Below, in pieces: positions 1 to 6,368 of a stretch of DNA of 9,867 nucleotides. The position numbers and the translations under genes were made by a program. The notes under the pieces were generated by a model. It searched no databases, was not told where the DNA came from, and was given only the letters and a program-made list of their open reading frames with translations. How positions within the stretch are numbered: the stretch's first letter is position 1; every line of letters starts with the position of its first letter. The DNA is from an uncultured Paenibacillus sp. (lineage in GTDB: Bacteria > Bacillota > Bacilli > Paenibacillales > Paenibacillaceae): contig CALAWP010000018.1 in NCBI GenBank assembly GCA_937895345.1, forward strand, positions 1-9,867, read 5' to 3'.

Positions 1-10
1 GGTAATTTCC

Positions 11-24
11 AATTCGACCGAATT
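11..24. repeat. Short inverted repeat AATTCG-AC-CGAATT
   Basis: A perfect 6-bp dyad with a 2-bp centre lies at the left edge of the window, downstream of the TatD gene's terminator. It sits just beyond a TATAAT-like hexamer read leftward (36-41), so it could be an operator or the start of a leader for a gene outside the window. No function can be assigned from the visible sequence. Confidence 0.35.
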
Positions 25-60
25 AGGGACTTGACATTATACCGCTGGACTTTGCGCACC

Positions 61-88
61 GCATAAGCATAAGCTTAAGCTTAAGCTT
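61..88. repeat. Tandem hexamer repeat GC[A/T]TAA, about 4.7 units
   Basis: Two GCATAA units are followed by two GCTTAA units and a partial GCTT. The tract is intergenic, between the TatD terminator hairpin and a leftward TATAAT at 36-41. A simple 6-bp repeat upstream of a possible promoter can change copy number by slippage, but nothing here shows that it does. Confidence 0.6.
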
Positions 89-136
89 GTTCGCATCCTT
101 ACTACATGATATATGCGGCATCCGGCGGCAGCGAAA

Positions 137-170
137 CGGCCCTTTGTCCGCCAAATCGGACAAAGGGCCG
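137..170 (-). terminator. Hairpin terminator after the thiamine salvage operon
   Basis: The arms CGGCCCTTTGTCCG (137-150) and CGGACAAAGGGCCG (157-170) are perfectly complementary over 14 bp with a 6-nt loop. It starts about 15 bases past the stop codon of the TatD-family gene, as expected for an operon terminator. The tail after the hairpin on the minus strand is only TTTCGCT, so the U-tract is weak. The symmetric stem could also stop transcription from the other side. Confidence 0.7.
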
Positions 171-184
171 CAGATTGTTCCTAT

Positions 185-997
185 TTACACGTTTATCCCG
201 TAAAATCGCCGAGCGTTGCCGAGCAGCCGGGCCGCCGCTTCGCGTTCGTCCATCCCTTTGATGCGGGCGATGCGGACGGCGACGTCGCCCGCCATCTGCG
301 GACGTGTCGCCCGCCCGGCATACGGTCCTTCGAACGGCCACGGGCCGTCCGTTTCCGTCATGAGCAATTCCATCGGGTAACGCCGGACGAGGCGAACGAT
401 CTCGTCCTCGTAAGCGACGTCCGGCGTTACCGATACGCAGTAACCCGCTTCGATCATGCGGGAGACGGACGCCTCGCTTCCTTTGAACCAATGGAAATGC
501 GCTTTCCGAACGCCGTGCTTCTCCAGCAGCCGGCACGCCTTGTCCGCATCCTCGTATACCGCATGCAGGACAAGGGGGCGATCCAGCTCGGCGGCCAGCC
601 CGGCAAACCGGTCGAGCAATACCAGATAAGGCGTCTCGTCGAACCGCTTGCCCGCCGCTTCCGCTTCCGTTCGCATGTAATAAGGCAAGCCGACCTCGCC
701 GATCGCAAACCGCTCCCCCGCCTGATGCCGGTCCCGAATCCAGTTCAGCAGACGCTCAAGCTCCTCGTCGGCCAGCGGCTCCTGTTCCGGATGCCAGCCG
801 TAGGCCGGATGAATGCGGCCGGGATAGCGCAGCGACAACTCGCGGTTGGCGATGCAGGATGCCAGGTGCATGGACACCGCCACCGCCGCTTCGACGCCGC
901 CGCTTGCAAACGCCTCCTCCAGCATCGCCGTCCGTTCCGGCTCGGGATACAAGTCGACGTGCAAGTGGGCGTCGATGCAAGGAAATGTTTCGGCCAT
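185..997 (-). CDS. TatD-family metal-dependent hydrolase, last gene of the TPP-controlled operon
   Basis: The 270-residue protein belongs to the TatD branch of the amidohydrolase TIM barrels and has the family's usual length. The metal ligands are all visible: H11 and H13 in DAHLHVD, E101 in IGEVGLPYY, H145 in LVLHAV, H169 in FHWF and D217 in TETDGPW. It should therefore be an active cytoplasmic hydrolase. TatD proteins are best known as 3'-5' DNases, but the fold also serves small-molecule amidohydrolases. The ATG at 997 lies 4 bp after the ATPase stop, and its GGAGGG ribosome binding site overlaps the end of that gene, so it is cotranscribed and probably coupled. Its place behind a TPP riboswitch and a pyrimidine-type transporter suggests (inference) that it acts on the imported thiamine precursor, for example by removing a formyl group as YlmB does. 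The substrate is not shown by the sequence. Confidence 0.9.
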   Translation of the reverse strand: MAETFPCIDAHLHVDLYPEPERTAMLEEAFASGGVEAAVAVSMHLASCIANRELSLRYPGRIHPAYGWHPEQEPLADEELERLLNWIRDRHQAGERFAIGEVGLPYYMRTEAEAAGKRFDETPYLVLLDRFAGLAAELDRPLVLHAVYEDADKACRLLEKHGVRKAHFHWFKGSEASVSRMIEAGYCVSVTPDVAYEDEIVRLVRRYPMELLMTETDGPWPFEGPYAGRATRPQMAGDVAVRIARIKGMDEREAAARLLGNARRFYGINV

Positions 998-1001
998 CCG
1001 A

Positions 1002-1766
1002 TTAACCCTCCTTCCGCCCTTCCTTCAGCTGGCCATAGATCCGGCCCTTCAGCGCATTGAACCGCTCGTCCAGCAGGATGCTTTCCTCCCGCGGCCGCGC
1101 GAACGGCACTTCGATTTCGTCCGTGACGGCGGCAGGCGACGCCGAGAGCACCAGCACGCGGTCCGACAAATAGAGCGCCTCCTCGATGCTGTGCGTCACC
1201 AGCAGCACCGACCGCCGGTTCGTTTCCCAGATGGACAGCAGCCATCGCTGCATGTCCAGCCGCGTAAGCGCGTCGAGCGCCCCGAACGGCTCGTCCAGCA
1301 GCATGAGCGGCTGCGGCGACAGCAAGGCGCGCAGGAACGAGACGCGCTGGCTCATCCCGCCCGACAGCGTGCGCGGATAAGCGTCGGCGTATTCCGCCAG
1401 CCCGATGCGCGCCAGCCATTCGCCGGCCAGTTCTCGCGCCCGCTTCTTGTCGATGCCGGCGATGCCGAGCGACAGCTCGATATTGCCGCGCACAGTCCGC
1501 CAGGGCAGCAGCGAAGCCTGCTGCGGCATATAAGCGATATGGCCGCGCTCCCCCGTCGTGTTGCGCCCCCCGATCCATATTTCGCCGCTCGATGGCAGCT
1601 CCAAACCTCCGATCAACTGAAACAGCGTCGTTTTGCCGCTGCCGGACGGTCCGACGATCGAGACGAATTCGCCTTCCCGAACATGAAGCGTCAGTCCCCG
1701 AAGCACCTCTTTGACCCCGGCATCGTTTCGGAAGCTTTTGCCGACGCCCTTCACCTCAAGCATCAC
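1002..1766 (-). CDS. ABC transporter ATP-binding protein (ThiZ-like, thiamine precursor uptake)
   Basis: This 254-residue ATPase is of the SsuB/TauB/ThiZ type and drives import through the neighbouring permease. Seen in order: Walker A GPSGSGKT (39-46), Q-loop MPQQASLLPW (80-89), signature LSGGMSQR (134-141), Walker B LMLLDEP (154-160) and the switch histidine in LLVTHS (H192). No catalytic residue is missing. The start is GTG at 1766 or ATG at 1763. An AAAGGAGG site 9 bases before the GTG favours the GTG. The gene overlaps the end of the permease gene by 11 bp, which points to translational coupling. The specificity is not visible in the ATPase itself. It is inferred from the riboswitch, the THI5-like binding protein and the thiamine-binding protein in the same unit. 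Confidence 0.93.
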   Translation of the reverse strand: MMLEVKGVGKSFRNDAGVKEVLRGLTLHVREGEFVSIVGPSGSGKTTLFQLIGGLELPSSGEIWIGGRNTTGERGHIAYMPQQASLLPWRTVRGNIELSLGIAGIDKKRARELAGEWLARIGLAEYADAYPRTLSGGMSQRVSFLRALLSPQPLMLLDEPFGALDALTRLDMQRWLLSIWETNRRSVLLVTHSIEEALYLSDRVLVLSASPAAVTDEIEVPFARPREESILLDERFNALKGRIYGQLKEGRKEG

Positions 1767-2547
1767 GTTCCGCCGCCTCCTTTCTCGGACGCCAGCGGGT
1801 GAACGCTCTCTCCGCCAGGCTGATCAGGCCGTATAACGCCAGACTGAGCGCCACGATCAGAATGACGGCCGCAAACGCCCGTTCCTGCATATAGCCTCTT
1901 GTCGACAGCACCATAAATCCGCCGAGCCCGGTTTTGGGCGACAGCATTTCGGCAAAGGTGGCGCTGAGCACGCTGTAGGACGCCGCGATTTTCAGCCCGG
2001 AGAACAGGCCCGTCACCGCGCCCGGCAGCTCCAGCCGCCAGAACAGCGTCCACCGGCCGCAGCCGATCATTCGCATATAATTGCGCAGCGCCTCGTCTCC
2101 TCCCGCCAATCCGCCGAGCGTGGCGACCGTCACCGGGAAAAAGCAGACGAGCATGACGAGCAATATTTTGGGCAGCATGCCGTAACCGAACAGCATCGTC
2201 ATGATGGGAGCCAGCACGACCATCGGCACGTTCTGCGACAGAATGAGCAGCGGGCTTAAGCCCCGCCGCAGCCCGGGCAGCAAATGCAGCAAGGCGGCGA
2301 GCGCAAAGCCCGCCGCCGCTCCGCCCGCAAAGCCCAGCATGGTCAGGCGCAGCGTAGCGCCCGTATGCTCCGCCAGCCGCTCCCGCGTATCCGCCTTGAG
2401 CGCTTCCGCCGCGACGGAAGCGGGAGACGGAAGCGTCCACGCATCCGCCCAGCCCAACGATGCGGACGCCTGCCACAGCCCGATGCCCGCCGCCAGCGCC
2501 AAAGCCGGCGGCCACACCTTGGACCACAGGCTCCGCTTATTGCCCAT
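1756..2547 (-). CDS. ABC transporter permease (ThiX-like, BPD_transp_1)
   Basis: The 263-residue integral membrane protein is of the SsuC/TauC/ThiX class. Hydrophobic segments are visible near residues 12-30, 66-90, 98-120, 126-147, 178-198 and 225-245. The cytoplasmic EAA-type loop that contacts the ATPase lies near 153-175 (MRMIGCGRWTLFWRLELPGA). It would form the channel for the substrate delivered by the lipoprotein at 2864-3937. The ATG at 2547 overlaps the end of the small thiamine-binding protein gene by 11 bp, and its own end overlaps the ATPase start, so three genes form one coupled block. Family and role as transporter are clear. The substrate (HMP or an N-formyl-aminomethyl pyrimidine) is inferred from context. 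Confidence 0.92.
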   Translation of the reverse strand: MGNKRSLWSKVWPPALALAAGIGLWQASASLGWADAWTLPSPASVAAEALKADTRERLAEHTGATLRLTMLGFAGGAAAGFALAALLHLLPGLRRGLSPLLILSQNVPMVVLAPIMTMLFGYGMLPKILLVMLVCFFPVTVATLGGLAGGDEALRNYMRMIGCGRWTLFWRLELPGAVTGLFSGLKIAASYSVLSATFAEMLSPKTGLGGFMVLSTRGYMQERAFAAVILIVALSLALYGLISLAERAFTRWRPRKEAAERDA

Positions 2548-2839
2548 CGGGATAATTTTCGAGCAGTCGTCCCATCGAGGCGCCGCCGCCCGGATTGTAA
2601 TATATTTTCACTTGAGAGATAACCGATGCGCAGCCCAGCTCCGTCATCGCTTCGTTCATCCGCTGCACGATGCCGAGCAGCTGTCCGAGCTCGCCCTCCA
2701 TCGTCGTTTCCAACGGCGCCACCCGGTATGGAACGCCGGATTGCTTAATAATATCGATCGCCTTGTCCACGTACGGGTACACGCTCTCCCCGCCCGGCGT
2801 GCTCGGCAAAATTTGAATGCTTACCAACGCGTTTGCCAT
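2537..2839 (-). CDS. Thiamine-binding protein, COG0011/MTH1187/YkoF-like single domain
   Basis: This 100-residue protein matches the MTH1187/YkoF fold. It has an N-terminal strand with VSIQILPSTPG, then YPYVDKAIDIIKQSGVPYRVAPLETTMEGE, the conserved stretch leading into the PLxTxxEGE motif, and a C-terminal strand VISQVKIYY. B. subtilis YkoF carries two such domains and binds thiamine or its pyrimidine part. Here there is one, so it probably works as a dimer or tetramer. It may buffer or sense the transported compound in the cytoplasm (inference). The ATG at 2839 has an AAGGGG site 6 bases upstream and lies 24 bases after the binding-protein stop. The gene end overlaps the permease start by 11 bp. 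Confidence 0.88.
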   Translation of the reverse strand: MANALVSIQILPSTPGGESVYPYVDKAIDIIKQSGVPYRVAPLETTMEGELGQLLGIVQRMNEAMTELGCASVISQVKIYYNPGGGASMGRLLENYPDGQ

Positions 2840-2863
2840 CCGTTTCCCCTTCTTTCCTGTTCC

Positions 2864-3937
2864 TTATTCCGGCAAAAACTCGTTCGTGAACGCCTTTTCC
2901 GCGTCCAGCTCCCCTTCCAGCAGCCCTTGCTCGTACATCCACGCGGCGTAATTAGCCCATACGCTCAGCTTTTGCTCGCCCCACCGGGGAGCGTCGTCCT
3001 GATAGTGCGGGCTGAGCCACTTCTGGCTCGCCTTCACCAGCTCGGCGTTCAGATCGGGCTCCGCCGCGATAAGGACGTCCGCGGCTTCCTCCGGGTTCTC
3101 GATGGCGAATTGGTAACCTTTGGCCGCGCCTGCCGTAAACGCCTTAACCAGCTCGGGAGATTTCCCGATCAGCTCCTCGCTTGCAATCAGCACCGGCGTA
3201 TAATAATCGAGCTTCTCGCTGTAGTCGGTCAGGTAGACCATATTGATTTCTTCGCCGCGCAGCTCCGCTTCGATGCCCGTCCAGCCGTAATAAATCCAGG
3301 CAAAATCGATATCCCGCTTTACCGCCGCAAAGAAATCGCTGTCGCCGATATTGATAATGTCCACTTGGCTGACGTCGGCTCCGTCCGCCTGCATGACGGC
3401 ATCCAGCACCGCTTCCTCCACCGGCGCGCCCCAGCCGCCGTAGCGCATGCCCTCGAATTTTTTCGGGGAATCGATGCCCCGGTCCGCGAGTGAAGCGAAG
3501 CCCGACGTATTATGCTGAATGACCGCGGCGACGGATACGATCGGAACGCCCGCTACCCGCGCCATCGTCACCGACTCCTGATAGCTGACGCCGAATTCCG
3601 CGCCGCCGGACGCGACCATCCGGTCGGCTCCGTCCTGGCCCGGTTGAATGATTTCGACGTCCAGCCCCTGCTCTTCAAAAAATCCTTTGTCCCGGGCCAC
3701 GTACAATCCCGTATGGTTCGTATTCGGCGACCAGTCCAGCACGACGCGCACCTTCTGCAGCTGTTCCGCCGCCTGTCCGTTGCCCGCCTCATTGCCGGAG
3801 CTTGTCCCCCCGCCGTTGCCTCCGTTATTGGCTTCTCCGGCTTGCCCGGCGTTTCCTCCGCCGCAGCCGGCGATGACCAGCATAAGCGCCAGCAATGCCG
3901 CTCCAATCTCCCAAGTCCAGCGTTTTCCGTTTCTCAT
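2864..3937 (-). CDS. ABC transporter substrate-binding lipoprotein (NMT1/THI5-like, ThiY-like)
   Basis: This is the extracellular binding protein for a thiamine precursor, and the first gene after the TPP riboswitch. The N-terminus is a lipoprotein signal: positive residues MRNGKR, a hydrophobic core, and the lipobox LVIAGC with the lipidated Cys at 25. A Gly/Asn-rich linker runs to about residue 60. The NMT1/THI5-like domain begins with DWSPNTNHTGLYVA (68-81), the family hallmark around the pyrimidine site, and continues with GVSYQES, GGWGAPVEEAVLDAVM and WIYYGWTG. I chose ATG 3937 (357 residues) because it gives a clean signal peptide and has GAGAGGGG 9 bases upstream. An upstream in-frame start at 3994 would put 19 charged residues before the signal. 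The ligand could be HMP or N-formyl-4-amino-5-aminomethyl-2-methylpyrimidine; I cannot tell which. Confidence 0.92.
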   Translation of the reverse strand: MRNGKRWTWEIGAALLALMLVIAGCGGGNAGQAGEANNGGNGGGTSSGNEAGNGQAAEQLQKVRVVLDWSPNTNHTGLYVARDKGFFEEQGLDVEIIQPGQDGADRMVASGGAEFGVSYQESVTMARVAGVPIVSVAAVIQHNTSGFASLADRGIDSPKKFEGMRYGGWGAPVEEAVLDAVMQADGADVSQVDIINIGDSDFFAAVKRDIDFAWIYYGWTGIEAELRGEEINMVYLTDYSEKLDYYTPVLIASEELIGKSPELVKAFTAGAAKGYQFAIENPEEAADVLIAAEPDLNAELVKASQKWLSPHYQDDAPRWGEQKLSVWANYAAWMYEQGLLEGELDAEKAFTNEFLPE

Positions 3938-4088
3938 GCTGCGTTTCCCCTCTCTTTTGCTTCCCTCGTAGTGGTTGACCACCGACAAGCGCAAACGGCC
4001 GACGCCGTCCCTTAGCGGCGCAGCTTGCGTTATGCGGCGACATATAAGACCGGTACAGCGTTAACCTTTTACTTTCTTATATGTACCC

Positions 4089-4119
4089 AAAAAAAAGCGC
4101 CCCCCTGTCCGGAGGACGC
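4089..4119 (-). terminator. Intrinsic terminator in the TPP riboswitch leader
   Basis: Read on the minus strand, GCGTCCTCC and GGGGGGCGC form a 9-bp stem (two U-G pairs) around the loop GGACA, followed at once by eight T. It lies about 80 bases after the riboswitch and about 150 bases before the lipoprotein gene. That is where a thiamine-pyrophosphate-triggered attenuator should be, so control is probably by transcription termination. I could not identify a convincing antiterminator pairing by eye. Confidence 0.85.
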
Positions 4120-4195
4120 CGTATGCGCGTCATACCGCCGGCCATTCGCGCCGCCGCGCAAGTCCGTTCAAGGACGCGCAGCCGCCATGGCCAAG

Positions 4196-4290
4196 CTTGA
4201 ATTCCTACGCCGGCATTATCCGGATCAGGTTATGCGGGTCGGAATTGAATCATTCCCTCTCAGCCGGCCACACCAGCTCCCCGTAATATG
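4196..4290 (-). promoter_or_regulatory. TPP riboswitch (THI element)
   Basis: The minus strand carries the conserved core in order: GGGGAGC at the 5' side, GGCTGAGAGGG (the CTGAGA core at 4263-4258), GACCC, then ACCTGATCCGGATAATGCC (4231-4213) and GCGTAGGAA at the 3' end. These are the pyrimidine- and pyrophosphate-sensing helices of the TPP aptamer. The closing P1 helix is not obvious by eye. It controls the transporter operon to its left through the terminator at 4089-4119, lowering expression when TPP is plentiful. Confidence 0.95.
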
Positions 4291-4313
4291 CACTTGTCGT
4301 CAGTCAGCTATTA

Positions 4314-4343
4314 ATTATAGCAAAAAGCGGGCGGCGATGCCAG
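4314..4343 (-). promoter_or_regulatory. Probable sigma-A promoter of the thiamine operon
   Basis: On the minus strand a perfect -10 TATAAT (4319-4314) follows CTGGCA (4343-4338, four of six matches to TTGACA) with an 18-bp spacer. The predicted start lies about 20-25 bases upstream of the riboswitch core, which fits a leader that begins with the aptamer. Confidence 0.65.
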
Positions 4344-4470
4344 AACGATTTTGCCGCGGGCGGAAGCGGGATTTCGTTTGCGGGAGGACCGCCTTGGGCG
4401 CACCATCGCCGAAGCCGCTTAATACTATGGTACATACGCTTAGCCTTACTTGAGAAAGGACAGAACCTTT

Positions 4471-5562
4471 ATGATGAGCATAAGCTTGTGCATGATTGTG
4501 CGCAATGAGGAGGAGAGCCTTGCGCGCTGTCTTTCCTCCGTCAAGGATGCCGTCGACGAAATCGTCATCGTCGATACGGGCTCGACGGACCGCACGAAGG
4601 AAATCGCCGCCTCCTTCGGCGCGGTGATCCGCGATTTCGAATGGATCGACGATTTTGCCGCCGCCCGCAACTTCAGCTTCTCGCAGGCGACCCAAGCTTT
4701 TATTTTGTGGCTCGATGCGGACGACGTGCTGGAGGAGGAGGATCTGAAGCGCTTGCTGGCGTTGAAGGAGAGGGAAAACGACGACTTCCCGTACGACAGC
4801 GTGACGATGAACTATCATTTGACGTTCGATCAAGCGGGCAAGCCGTTGTACAGCTTGAGGCGCAACCGGCTTGTCCGCCGCAGCCGCGGCTTCCGCTGGA
4901 TCGGTCCCGTTCATGAATATTTGGCCGTATCGGGCCGCATTTACCATAGCGACATCGCCGTCACGCACCGCAAGGAACGCGCGCATACCGACCGCAATCT
5001 GAACATCTATTTGAAGCGGCTGGAGCAAGGTGAGACGTTTACACCCCGGGATCAATATTATTTTGCCAACGAATTGCGCGATCACGCCCGCTGGGAGGAA
5101 GCCGCCGACTGGTACGAGAAGTTTCTGAACGGCGGCCAGGGCTGGGTCGAGGACGAGATTGCGGCTTGCATGAAGCAGGCGGACTGCTACGGCCGGCTCC
5201 GGAGCAAGGACCGGCAGATCGCTTCCCTGCTTCGCACGCTGCGATACGATGTTCCGCGCGCCGAATTTTGCTGCCAGCTGGGCGCCGTATGGATCGAGCT
5301 GAAGCGCTACAAGGAAGCGATCTACTGGTTTACGCAGGCGACCCGGCTGGAGCGGCCGGATCAAAGCATGGGGGCCGTCGACCACGCCTCCTGGACCTGG
5401 CTTCCCCATTTGCAATTGACCGTCTGCTACGACCGGATCGGCGACCGCGCCAAGAGCCGCGAGCATCACGAAATCGCCAAGCGCTACAATCCGGAGCATC
5501 CGAGCATCGTCTATAATGACCAATATTTCAACCTTTCCGGCCAATCGGCAGAAAAGGTCTAG
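4471..5562 (+). CDS. Family-2 glycosyltransferase with TPR-like C-terminal half
   Basis: This 363-residue protein should transfer a sugar from a nucleotide-sugar donor to an unknown acceptor. The GT-A domain starts at once with ISLCMIVRNEEESLARCL (3-20), then VDTGSTDRT (34-42) and the metal-binding LDADDV (81-86). RWIGPVHEYL (143-151) is typical of this subfamily. From about residue 190 the protein becomes helical and repeat-like (YYFANELRDHARWEEAADWYEKFL, later YKEAIYWFTQATRL and CYDRIGDRAKSREHH), consistent with TPR units that bind a protein or scaffold. There is no signal peptide or membrane segment, so it is cytoplasmic. ATG 4471 is preferred (AGAAAGGA about 10 bases upstream); ATG 4474 and TTG 4450 are alternatives. 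It is transcribed away from the thiamine operon and shows no functional link to it. Confidence 0.9.
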   Translation: MMSISLCMIVRNEEESLARCLSSVKDAVDEIVIVDTGSTDRTKEIAASFGAVIRDFEWIDDFAAARNFSFSQATQAFILWLDADDVLEEEDLKRLLALKERENDDFPYDSVTMNYHLTFDQAGKPLYSLRRNRLVRRSRGFRWIGPVHEYLAVSGRIYHSDIAVTHRKERAHTDRNLNIYLKRLEQGETFTPRDQYYFANELRDHARWEEAADWYEKFLNGGQGWVEDEIAACMKQADCYGRLRSKDRQIASLLRTLRYDVPRAEFCCQLGAVWIELKRYKEAIYWFTQATRLERPDQSMGAVDHASWTWLPHLQLTVCYDRIGDRAKSREHHEIAKRYNPEHPSIVYNDQYFNLSGQSAEKV

Positions 5563-5933
5563 ACCAATGCTCCTTCCTTCTGCACGATCGCCATCGCCTT
5601 GTCGAAATCCTCTTCCTCGATGACGATCGTCAGCAAAATGTCGCGGCCGGTCACTTCGTTATCCTCGCCGCCGGAGCTCATGCCGCTTGCGCTGACGCTG
5701 GCGGCGGCGAGAATGCCGGCGTTCCGGTCCGGAAAATCCCCTCCGAGCGTCAAATAGCCGAGGCCGGGAAAATCGCCGGTGACCGGGTTTTCGATCCGCT
5801 CGATGCCGTCTCCGGGATAACCGTCAAACCGGTCGATGGAGCTGTCCACCAGCTTCAGCGCTTTAATTTGCTGCAGCGCTTTTTCCGCCTGCTCGGGACT
5901 TTTAAAAAAAGCGAGTATATTTTTTTCGGCCAT
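5559..5933 (-). CDS. Conserved hypothetical protein, possible stress-protein-like (YflT-type) fold
   Basis: The 124-residue soluble acidic protein begins with a strand-helix unit (ILAFFKSPEQAEKALQQIKAL) and ends with another (ILLTIVIEEEDFDKAMAIVQKEG). Between them lies a loop-rich part with FPGLGYLTLGGDFPDRNAG. The first unit recalls general stress proteins such as YflT, but I do not recognise the family with confidence and assign no function. The ATG at 5933 has an excellent AAAGGAGG site 7 bases upstream, which supports a real, well-translated gene. Its TAG stop overlaps the stop of the convergent glycosyltransferase gene. The 60-residue ORF upstream ends 48 bases before this start with no terminator between, so the two are probably cotranscribed. 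Confidence 0.8.
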   Translation of the reverse strand: MAEKNILAFFKSPEQAEKALQQIKALKLVDSSIDRFDGYPGDGIERIENPVTGDFPGLGYLTLGGDFPDRNAGILAAASVSASGMSSGGEDNEVTGRDILLTIVIEEEDFDKAMAIVQKEGALV

Positions 5934-5957
5934 CGCCGTTCCTCCTTTCCGCCGTTT

Positions 5958-5973
5958 CGGCCGCTTCCGGCCG
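5958..5973 (-). other. Small GC hairpin upstream of the 5559-5933 gene
   Basis: CGGCCG, a 4-nt spacer and CGGCCG can form a 6-bp GC-only stem just before the ribosome binding site region of the hypothetical gene and after the stop of the small upstream ORF. There is no U-tract, so it is not a terminator. It could influence mRNA stability between the two genes. Confidence 0.3.
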
Positions 5974-5981
5974 TTCCAGGC

Positions 5982-6164
5982 CTACAGCCGGCCTTCTTCC
6001 CGGCTTACATATTCATTCGGGATTTCGTCGCCGTTCGGGTTATGGTTCTTGATTTGGCTCAGCCGCCCGTTCCGGTATTCGCCGCCGTGAACGTCGTTTT
6101 GCCGCTGCCCGTTATGATCGGTTTGGTCATGTTTGTTGCGGTTGTAGTTCGCGTCGGAACCCAT
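5982..6164 (-). CDS. Small hydrophilic protein, 60 residues, unknown
   Basis: The product is very polar and rich in Asn, Asp, Gly, Arg and His (it starts MGSDANYNRNKHDQTDHNG). It has no hydrophobic core, membrane segment or cysteine, so it is likely unstructured. ATG 6164 is preserved behind AAGGAA with a 9-base spacing. A GTG at 6170 is in frame but sits too close to that site. It precedes the conserved hypothetical gene on the same strand. I recognise no family. The composition suits a small stress- or spore-associated protein, but that is a guess. Confidence 0.55.
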   Translation of the reverse strand: MGSDANYNRNKHDQTDHNGQRQNDVHGGEYRNGRLSQIKNHNPNGDEIPNEYVSREEGRL

Positions 6165-6283
6165 TGGCACAACTTCCTTTCTGTATCAGGTTCCCTTTAG
6201 GTTGAACGTCCCGCCCCCGGTTTATTCCTTCTCCCCAGGCCGGCCCGCGCTGTCACAAATTACCGTTAAAAAAATATGGATCG

Positions 6284-6297
6284 CGATCGTATGTTCT
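6284..6297 (+). promoter_or_regulatory. LexA-like box, upstream copy
   Basis: CGATCGTATGTTCT matches 11 of 14 positions of the Bacillus SOS box CGAACATATGTTCG. It lies immediately upstream of a TATAAT at 6301-6306, where a bound LexA/DinR dimer would block RNA polymerase. The -35 region at the right distance is weak, so promoter placement rests mainly on the -10. Confidence 0.5.
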
Positions 6298-6300
6298 GTA

Positions 6301-6306
6301 TATAAT
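6301..6306 (+). promoter_or_regulatory. Probable -10 element for the uvrX-yolD unit
   Basis: A perfect TATAAT stands 62 bases before the polymerase start codon, between two LexA-like boxes. No good -35 hexamer is visible at 16-18 bp. Confidence 0.5.
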
Positions 6307-6318
6307 ATAACACAAAAG

Positions 6319-6332
6319 CGAACATACATTCG
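6319..6332 (+). promoter_or_regulatory. LexA (SOS) box, downstream copy
   Basis: CGAACATACATTCG matches 12 of 14 positions of the Bacillus SOS box, with one full half-site GAAC. It lies just after the expected transcription start of the UvrX-like gene, a common operator position for SOS polymerase genes. Confidence 0.7.
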
Positions 6333-6368
6333 TTTTGTACGATTCGACGTTGTCAGGAGGTCCTGCCT

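Noticed and set aside
31..59. Rightward promoter starting with TTGACA at 31-36
   Set aside because: There is no -10-like hexamer at 16-18 bp, and no rightward gene follows.
113..1060. Long plus-strand open frame opposite the TatD gene
   Set aside because: It is a shadow of a clear TatD gene; the translation has no family-like motifs and no ribosome binding site, and it spans an operon junction.
2201..3493. 430-codon plus-strand open frame across permease, YkoF-like and binding-protein genes
   Set aside because: It is antisense to three recognisable genes with overlapping operon structure. Long antisense frames are common in GC-rich DNA.
4393..4427. Promoter for the glycosyltransferase (TTGGGC with TACTAT)
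   Set aside because: The spacer would be 23 bp, too long for a sigma-A promoter, and no better pair was found.
4315..5544. 409-codon minus-strand frame opposite the glycosyltransferase
   Set aside because: The plus strand has a complete GT2 domain with catalytic motifs; the antisense product resembles nothing.
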